From contig NC_081545.1 of NCBI RefSeq assembly GCF_901000735.1, positions 9,588,973 to 9,652,972 on the forward strand: a stretch of DNA of 64,000 nucleotides, given 5' to 3'. Numbering within the stretch: the first letter of the stretch is position 1; each line of letters starts with the position of its first letter. Position numbers and translations under genes: made by a program. This stretch comes from Corylus avellana (Eukaryota > Streptophyta > Magnoliopsida > Fagales > Betulaceae). Below are positions 50,701 through 59,700 of the stretch, piece by piece. The notes beneath the pieces are model-generated. The model saw nothing but the letters and a program-made list of their open reading frames with translations. It ran no database searches and was not told where the DNA came from.

Positions 50701-53700
50701 TATGAGACAAAATAACAGAGTTTGGATGACCCAAACGTTTGTGCCATACTTCGTTTGGAATGTTAACTGTCATACAAGCCAAAGATAAACAACTAGGAAT
50801 TGAAAAGTGCAATGGAAATAGTTTGCCAACTTTAGGCCCCTTCGCGAGTATCTTCCCCGACACCTGATCCTGCACAAGACAACCATCACGAGAGAAATGG
50901 ACATCACAGTTTTTCTCAACTAACTGGCCAACTGAAATAAGATTATTAGAAAGTCCAGGAGACACATAAACATCTCGGAATGAAGGATTGATATCTCCTA
51001 CTTCATTAATAGCTAAATGACTCCCATTAGCTACTTGAATATGAGATGAACCAAGATATGGACGAACATTGCAAAGAGTATCAGATGATCTGGTCATATG
51101 ATTGGATGCAGCAGAATCAATAAGCCAAGACTTATACGGAGTAGTACCATTACCTTGGAGCCCTAAGGCGGAAAAGACTGACATAATCATCTGCTGGACC
51201 ATTTCAGGAGTAAGAACAGACGATCCGGCCGCAGAAGAAGACGCTGAGGACATCACTGGAGCGGAAGAGGTGTTCATTGCAGCTTGATAGTGTCAATTGT
51301 ACTGAATACCTCTCAATTGAGGGTTGCTCGTATTATATAAAAAAATTGTCTAGGTAATTACAGGCTGTATCTCAGTGATTACAGTAATCTAGGGAAACCA
51401 ATAAGGCAACTAAAATCTATCTATTAATTACAATATACTATTGCTATAATATAAGAACATGCCATAACTAGAAAGACTAATTATGGCTAAATATATATAT
51501 GGACCGTATCTGATTGACATCCCCCCTCAAATTGATGCTGGTCGATCAAGAAGCATCAATTTGCCCACAAGAAACTGATGACGTTGTCGTGTCATAGCCT
51601 TCGTGAAGACGTCAGCTATCTGGAGATCAGTGGAAACATGAGGAAGAGAGATAACACGAGTGTCCAAGGCTTCCCTAATAGAATGACAGTCTACCTCAAT
51701 ATGCTTCGTACGTTCATGGTAAACAGGATTAGCAGCTATTTGAATGGCACTAGTATTATCAGCATGAAGAGGAGTAGAATCAGTTTGAGAAAAACCAAGC
51801 TCAGCCAAAAGCCCACGAAGCCAGACAATCTCAGAACAAGCAGCAGACATTGCTCGGTATTCGGATTCAGTAGATGATTTAGAAACACGAGCTTGCTTCT
51901 TACTCTTCCAAGAAATCAATGAATCACCAAGAAACATGCACCAACCTGTGACAGACCGTTGAGTGTCAGGACATCCTGCCCAATTCGCATCACTATAAGC
52001 AACAAGGCGAAGAGCAGAGCCAGTTGGAAAGAACAACCCACGACCAGAAGAGCCCCGAAGATATCGAATGATACGCCGAACAGCAGCTAAATGAAGATGG
52101 CGGGGAGTTTGCATAAACTGGCTAACCTGCTGGACAGCGAAGGAAATATCGGGCCGAGTAATAGTCAAATAATTCAAGCTGCCTACCAACTGTCGGAATC
52201 AGTAGGATCAGAAAGAAGCTCACCCTCCTCACTTCGATATTTCACATTAACCTCCATAGGAGTATCCACCGAAGAAGAATCTTGAAGGCCAGCTAGACTA
52301 ATCAAGTTCTGGGTGTATTTGTTTTGATTCAAGAATATACCAGAAGAATCAGTGTGCACCTCCAACCCCAAAAAATACGTAAGAGGACCAAGGTCTTTCA
52401 TATGAAAAGAGTCTTGAAGATTTCGCTTGACATGTGCAATCAAACTAGTGTCGGTTCCTGTAATGACAATATCATCCATATACACAAGTAAAAGAACAAG
52501 ACCAGTCGGAGTCTTGCAAAGGAACAAAGAAGAATCATATTGGCTTTGGACAAAGGAGAAGCGAAGCAAAGTAGACCTGAATTTTTCAAACCATGCCCGG
52601 GGAGCCTGTTTTAAGCCATAGAGAGACCGTTTCAACTTACACACAGCGGCAGATGGAGAAGAAAACAACCCCGGAGGAGGAGTCATGTAAATATCTTCTT
52701 TGAGATCACCATGAAGAAAAGCATTTTTGACATCCATCTGGTGAAGTGGCCAGCCTTGGGAGGCGGCAATAGAAATAATTGTACGCACTGTAGTCATCTT
52801 TGCGACCGGAGCAAATGTCTCCTCATAGTCCACCCCATATTCTTGCCTGTTCCCAAGAGCAACTAATCGAGCCTTATACCGATCCAGAGTCCCATCAGAG
52901 CGAAGCTTAATTGAGTAAACCCATTTACAACTAATGGCTTTAACATGAGAGGGGCAAGGAACCATGTCCCATGTATGATTGTCCTGGAGAGCCCGAAGTT
53001 CCTCATCCATCGCTTTCCACCAACATTCATATTTAACAGCCTCGGAAAAACATGTAGGGATAGAAATAGAAGATAAAGTGGCATTAAAGGAAGTGTGGGG
53101 AAAACCATACCTATCAGGAGGACGTGATACCCTAGCAGATCGTTGAGGACCAGACTCATGAACTGTCTCAGATGGCGGGTCAATCGGAGGAGTTGTCGGA
53201 ACAGTTTCAGATGAAGGATCAGTCTCGGGAAGGGGCAAAGTTGGTGGACGTTGAGTATACACAATTCCAGGTTTGAACCGCTCAAGCAGAAGAGGCAATT
53301 CATCAAAACAAGGTAGAATACTAATCTCAGGCAATGATTCAACATGTGTAGAAAAGAAACATTGATGCTCAAAGAACACAACATTACGAGATATACGAAA
53401 TTTGTCAGAACAAGGATCATAGCAAACATAACCTTTGTGAGAAACACTATAACCCATAAAGGCACATTTAACAGACTGAGCAGAAAGTTTGTTACGTTCA
53501 TGAGCAGGTAAATGAACAAAACAAACACATCCAAAAGTATGCAGATTAAGATAGCTAGGATGTTGATGATACAAACGATAATAAGGAGAATCAAAATGCA
53601 AGACCTGAGAGGGCAGTCGATTAATTAAGTAAACTGCAGTAGATAATGCCTCGACCCAGAATTTAGAAGGAACATAGGACTCAAGTAATAAAGTGCGAAC

Positions 53701-56700
53701 AACATCCAAGAGATGGCGGTTCTTTCGTTCCGCCACCCCATTTTGCTGAGGAGTATAAGGACAAGAGCGCTGAGAGACAATTCCTTTATGACGTAAGAAA
53801 TCATGAAACTCGTGGGACATGTATTCTCCACCAGAATCAGACCTCAAAATCTTAATGCCTGTAGAAAATTGATTCTCAATATATGCTACAAAGGTTTGAA
53901 AAACAGACAGAACCTCAGATTTGGCCCGAAGAAAATAGACCCAAGGATATCGACTGAAATCATCTATGAATGTGACAAAATATTTATATCGAGCATGAGA
54001 AATTACAGGAGAAATGCCCCATACATCACTATGCACAACATCAAAGCATTTTGTAGCATGACTACCATGAGAAGAAAACGAAAGAGTTTTACTCTTACCA
54101 AGTTTGCATACAGAACAATCAAATGACAAATTTTGAGAAACTCGTTCTTTATTGCCTAACAAACCAGAATTTAACATATGAGATAGAATAACAGAATTTG
54201 GATGACCCAAACGTTTGTGCCATACTTCGTTCGAAGTGTTAACTGTCCTACAAGCTAAAGATAAACAACTAGGAATGGAAAAGTGCAGTGGAAATAGTCT
54301 GCCAACTTTAAGCCCCTTCGCGAGTATCTTCCCCGACACCTGATCCTGCACAAGACAACCATCACGAGAGAAATGGACATCACAGTTTTTTTCAACTAAC
54401 TGGCCAACTGAAATAAGACTATTAGAAAGGCCAGGAGAGACATAAACATCTCTGAATGAAGGATTAATATCTCCTACTTCATTAATAGCTAAATGACTCC
54501 CATTAGCTACTTGAATATGAGATGAACCATGATATGGACGAACATTGCAAAGAGTATCAGACGATCTGGTCATATGATTGGATGCTGCAGAATCAATAAG
54601 CCAAGACTTAGACGAAACAGTACCATTACCTTGGAGCCCTAAGGTAGAGAAGGCTGACATAATCATCTGCTGGACCATTTCAGGCGTAAGAACAGTTGAT
54701 CCGGCCACAGAAGAAGAGGCTGAGGACATCACTGGAGCAGAAGAGGTGTGTACTGCAGCCTGATAGGCAGTAGCTTGACGATTCTGAGGCCGAGTGGGAC
54801 ATTCTTTGATAAAGTGGCCCGGTTTCTTACAGTAATTGCAAGATTTCTTGGCACAATTGGCGGCAATATGACCATACTCCTTACAGCTGAAACACTGGAC
54901 CTTGCGCATATCCTTACCCTTCCCTTTCCCATAGGCTGCATAGGCTACTGGATTTGGGTTGGAATCATGCTGGAACGTAGCCTGCGTGAGAAGACGCTGC
55001 TCCTCACGAAGTAATTCTCCAAAGCAAACATCCAAAGATGGCGAAGAATCCCGATTCATTAAATTTGAGCGAGTAATCTCAAATTCAAGGCGTAATTTCA
55101 TCAGGAATTGATCTCTCTTGCTCTGCTCATGAACAGCCTGAACACCAGTGAGAGATGCAGCAGGTAACTTCGCATAAACCATATCAGAAAATTCTCCCCA
55201 CAAATTCTGAAAACCAGAAAAATACTCCGGAATGGAGAGATTGCCTTGAGTGTAATTAGCAATCTCATATTCCAGCTGAAAACGGCGTGTGGTATTGTCC
55301 TGATGATAAACCTTCAGCAAATACTCCCACATAGTCTTCGCAGTCTTATAGGGCCTCAGATTGAGCACAATAAGAGGATCAACAGACCCCAAGATCCAAG
55401 ACATCACACGTGCATCCTTAACCTTCCACTTAGCCAAATCCTTAGCTTCCGTAGGAGCTGGATCACTACCGTCAATATGGCCCCACAACTCTTTTCCCGT
55501 AACAAATAATTGAAATTGGAATTCCCAAGCAGAATAATTTTTTCCAGTAAAACGAACCCCAAAAGTCTCGCTAGAAGACATAATGAAATCAAAAAATTAG
55601 AAATTAGACAACCTGATAAAGAAGTAACAGGCCCACCAAATCTGTTGGACAGCAAGTCCAAGTCCACTCAAGTCAAACAGCAATCTGCAACCCTGAACAG
55701 CAACAAAGCCCAAGCCCAGCAAGCCCAAAGTTACCAGCAACTCAGCAAGTACGATTTCAGCAACTCAAATCGATAGCCCAACTCGCCGGAAACACCGCGC
55801 CAACCGCACCACGCCGACAGCCCAAATCGCCAACAGCCCAACTTCACCGGAAACACCACGCCGACAGCCCACGTCGCCGATAGCCCAACTCGCCGGAAAT
55901 ACCACGCCGACTGCACCACGCCTGCACAGAATCTGCCGACAACCACCACAGATCGCCGGGAATGCTCCAAGGCTGCACAGAACCTGCCGACAACCACCAC
56001 AGACCTTGCCGACAGCTACCAAGGATCCTCCACAAACCAAGAAACTGCCGAACAGCAGTTTAGAACCCACCAGAATGATCGACAATTCCCTTGAAATTAT
56101 CGACCGCCACAAAAAACAACGACCCAGTCCCAACCCAAGCTTGACAATTCCTACGGCCCTCAACAGGTAACTGAAAACAACCCTAATTTAGATGATGGCT
56201 TTGATACCATGTCAATTGTACTGAATACCTCTCAATTGAGGGTTGCTCGTATTATATAGAAAAATTGTCTAGGTAATTACAGGCTGTATCTCAATGATTA
56301 CAGTAATTTAGGGAAACCAATAAGGCAACTAAAATCTATCTATTAATTACAATATACTATTGCTATAATATAAGAACATGCCATAACTAGAAAGACTAAT
56401 TATGGCTAAATATATATATGGACCGTATCTGATTGACAGATAGGTGGTAGCTTGGCGATTCTGAGGCCGAATGGGACATTCTTTGATAAAGTGGCCCTGT
56501 TTCTTATAGTAATTGCAAGATTTCTTTGCACAATTGGCGGAAATATGACCATACTCCTTGCAGCTGAAATACTGGACCTTGTGCATATCCTTGCCCTCCC
56601 CTTTCCCATAGGCTGCATAGGCTACTTGATTTGGGTTGGAATCGTGCTGGAATGTAGCCTGTGTGAGAAGACGCTGCTTCTCACGAAGTAATTATCCAAA

Positions 56701-59700
56701 ACAAACATCCAAAGATGGAGAAGGATTGCGATTCATTAAATTTGAGCGAGTAACCTCAAATTCAAGGCGCAATTTCATCAAGAATTGATCTCTCTTGCTT
56801 TGCTCATGAACAGCCTGAACAGCAGAGATAGATGCAGCAGGTATCTTCGTATAAATCATATCAGAAAATTCTCCCCACAAATTCTGAAAACCAGAAAAAT
56901 ACTCCTGAATGAAGAGATTGCCTTGAGTGTAATTAGCAATCTCATATTCCAACTGAAAACGACGTGCGGTATTATCCTGGTGATAAACCTTCAACAAATA
57001 CTCCCACATAGTCTCTGCAGACTTATAGGGTCTTAGATTGAGCACAATAAGAGGATCGACAGACCCTAAGATCCACGACATCACACGTGCATCTTTGACC
57101 TTCCACTTAGCCAACTCCTTAGGTTCCGTAGGGGCTAGATCAGTACCGTCAATATGGCCCCACAACTCTTTTCCCATAACAAACAATTGAAACTAGAATT
57201 CCCAAGTAGAACAATTTTTTCCAGTAAAACGGACCCCGAAAGACTCGCTAGAAGACATGATGAAACCAAAATAGAATCAGAAATGATAAAACCTGATAAA
57301 GGAATAACAGGCCCACCAGATTTGTTGGACAGCAAGCCCAAAGCTCACCAAACAGCAACCTGCAGCAGTCCACAAGCACAGTCCACAGGCCCAAACACAC
57401 CATAGAGCAACCTGCAGCAGTCCACAAGCCCACAGATCCGCAGACCAGTCCACCACACTAGAACCTGCAGCAGCTACACCACAAGCCCAGTCCGCACCCA
57501 CTCTCAACACCACAACAGAACCTGCAGCAGCTACACCACGCTCACTGCACCACACCTAAACCTGCCAGCAGCACCAAAATTCCGACAGCCCAGATCCCCG
57601 CAAGCCTAAGTTTGCCTCACCGCACCACACCAAAATAAAATCAGCCACACCTGAACCTGCCGACAGTGCCAAACCTCCGACAGCCCAGATCACCGACAAC
57701 ACCACAGATCGCCGAAAGCCCACGTCTGCACAGACTCTGCCAACAACCACCACAGATCACCGGGAACGCTCCAAGACTGCACAGAACCTGCCGACAACCA
57801 CCTAGGATTCTCCACAAACCAAGAAACTGCCGAATAGCAGTTTAGAACCCACCAGAATGATCGACAACTCCCCCAAAGTTATCGACCGCCACAAAAAAAA
57901 AACAACCCAGTCCCAACCCAAGCTTGACAATTCCTACGCCCCTCAACAAGTAATTGAAAATAACCCTAATTTAGATGATGGCTTTGATACCATGTCAATT
58001 GTACTGAATACCTCTCAATGTGAGGGTTTCTCATGTTATATAGGAATTGTCTAGCTAATTATAGGCTGTATCTCAGCGATTACAACAATTTAGGAGAACA
58101 AATAAGACAACTAAAATCTACCTTTTAGTTACAAGATACTATAGCTAGCTATAATACAAAAATATACCATAACTAGAGAGACTAATTATGGCTAAATATA
58201 TATATCGTATCTGACTGACAACACCTTCATTGCATCTGTTCCACTAAATCCATTGTTTAGTTGTGAAAATACATATTACATTATGCTTTTACCTTTTGCG
58301 CTTAATGCTGACGGATTTTCTTCAATTGCAGGCTTTAGGCCTTTTGTTTCTTCTGTTTTCCAGTTGGATAGCCTATGTCATGTTTGAAGATACCGAACAG
58401 GGGAAAACATTATTTACTTCATATGGAATCACTCTGTATCAGATGTTTATTCTGTTCACCACATCCAACAATCCAGATGTCTGGATTCCTGCGTACAAGT
58501 AAGTGGGAGCTTGAGAAGTGATTAAGATGCTTCTTTTATTTTTTTATAATTCTTTTTATTAATCTTTCCAGTGGTGCTCAATTTCCAGCTTGCCGCTGGT
58601 AAACTGAGAATCGTCCATTTATACAATCTTTGCATGAAAGTATTTCATACTCATTTTGAAGCTGTTAAACCTTTGATTAGTTCTATTGTGGTAGGAATGA
58701 TAAAACACAAACCTGTTTTTAGGTTCAATTGTATGTGGGTCTTCCATGTGCTTTCTGTTTGTGATGATGTAACTGTTTGACTTGTGCAGGATCTTTAGCT
58801 TTTCATTAGGATTTCCAAAGTTATCTTGTTTGTAATTTGTTGTGAAACATGTTTATGGATGGTTGGATTTTTCAAATAGGAACTTGGATATGGAATTACA
58901 GATTCAGCTCCGAAGAGCGATAGTAAGCATTTGTCCCAATAACTCTAAGAGCACGTTTGGTACAATGATGAATCCTTAGGAATAGCAATGAGTATGATTA
59001 GGAATACAAGAAGCTGGAACATAATGACCATTCATATTCTTTCGTTTAGTGACAACACAGGAATGACCAAATTTTCTCATTGGAATTGAATCAAATTTCC
59101 AAAAATACCCTAGCTCTAAAAATGGTTTATCCAGAAAGCTTTTTTATTTTTTTGGGGACCCAAAAAAAAATTAATTCATTCCCCATGTGTTATCTTTTGA
59201 CGTACATGTTATTCATGTGGTTGTCATTCGGGCATTAAACAATGAGCCTTGATATTAACGTTGAATATTATCGTACACAATCTAAGTTTCCAAAAGATTA
59301 GATTTTAGGATGTTGCAGTCATTTTTTTCCTTAAAGAATTTAGCCTTGTAAAATTATATGATCTTAAAATGGTTCTGAATTTTCTAGGTGTTTGCTGTTT
59401 TTGATTATAATGTTATTTCAGGTTTGTGAAAACATCTTGAAGTTGCACCACTTGTATTGAATTATTAGATATGCTAGCCAATAAGCTATATTGCTCACGT
59501 AATTAATACATTTCTTCCTGTAAGTATAATAGTATAATATTGTAACAAATTTTCTCTTTGTGAGGTAAAATTGGCTGTGTCATGATCTAATCACCTTGAG
59601 GATTGCACTGGTTATACCTTACCCTTTTTTGTTTTCCATATAATAAAGGGTGTTTTAAAATAGAATGATCCAGAAAGCTATTTCCACATTTTCCTGAGTA

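Larger units (their letters stand above)
51291..56438 (-). mobile_element. Nested, nearly intact Copia retrotransposon
   Basis: Both LTRs are 229 bp (51291-51519 and 56210-56438) and differ at only three positions that I can see (about 98.7% identical). GATAG duplications flank the element. The PBS complement (GGCTTTGATACCA at 56197-56209) and the purine tract complement (TCCCCCCTCAAA) are in place. It is the same family as its host element but a distinct lineage, with a 229-bp LTR that has GGACCG near its end. It is young compared with the host. Confidence 0.95.
47797..58220 (-). mobile_element. Copia retrotransposon (copy B), split by a nested Copia
   Basis: LTRs 47797-48019 and 57993-58220, flanked by ACACC (47792-47796 and 58221-58225). 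These are the same target duplication and flanks as copy A, so it is one insertion event seen in two alleles. It is interrupted at 51290/51291 to 56438 by a second element within gag, downstream of the zinc knuckles. The host element alone would be about 5.3 kb. Confidence 0.95.
41501..58279. repeat. Duplicate (allelic) block of 26167-39906
   Basis: The block is collinear with a constant offset of 15334 up to about 46690 and 13222 from 46721 into the Copia element. It contains the LINE end, exon 5, the Copia fragment, exon 6 and the ACACC Copia. Differences are scattered substitutions, short homopolymer changes, absence of the 31357 LINE and 39907 Copia, and presence of a nested Copia. Only this copy continues into exon 7. 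Confidence 0.93.

Noticed and set aside
26167..58279. A genuine tandem duplication of TPC1 internal exons
   Set aside because: Less likely than haplotype misplacement, because the junction is a 100-N gap inside a transposon and the copies show presence/absence of insertions with empty sites. Kept only as an alternative.
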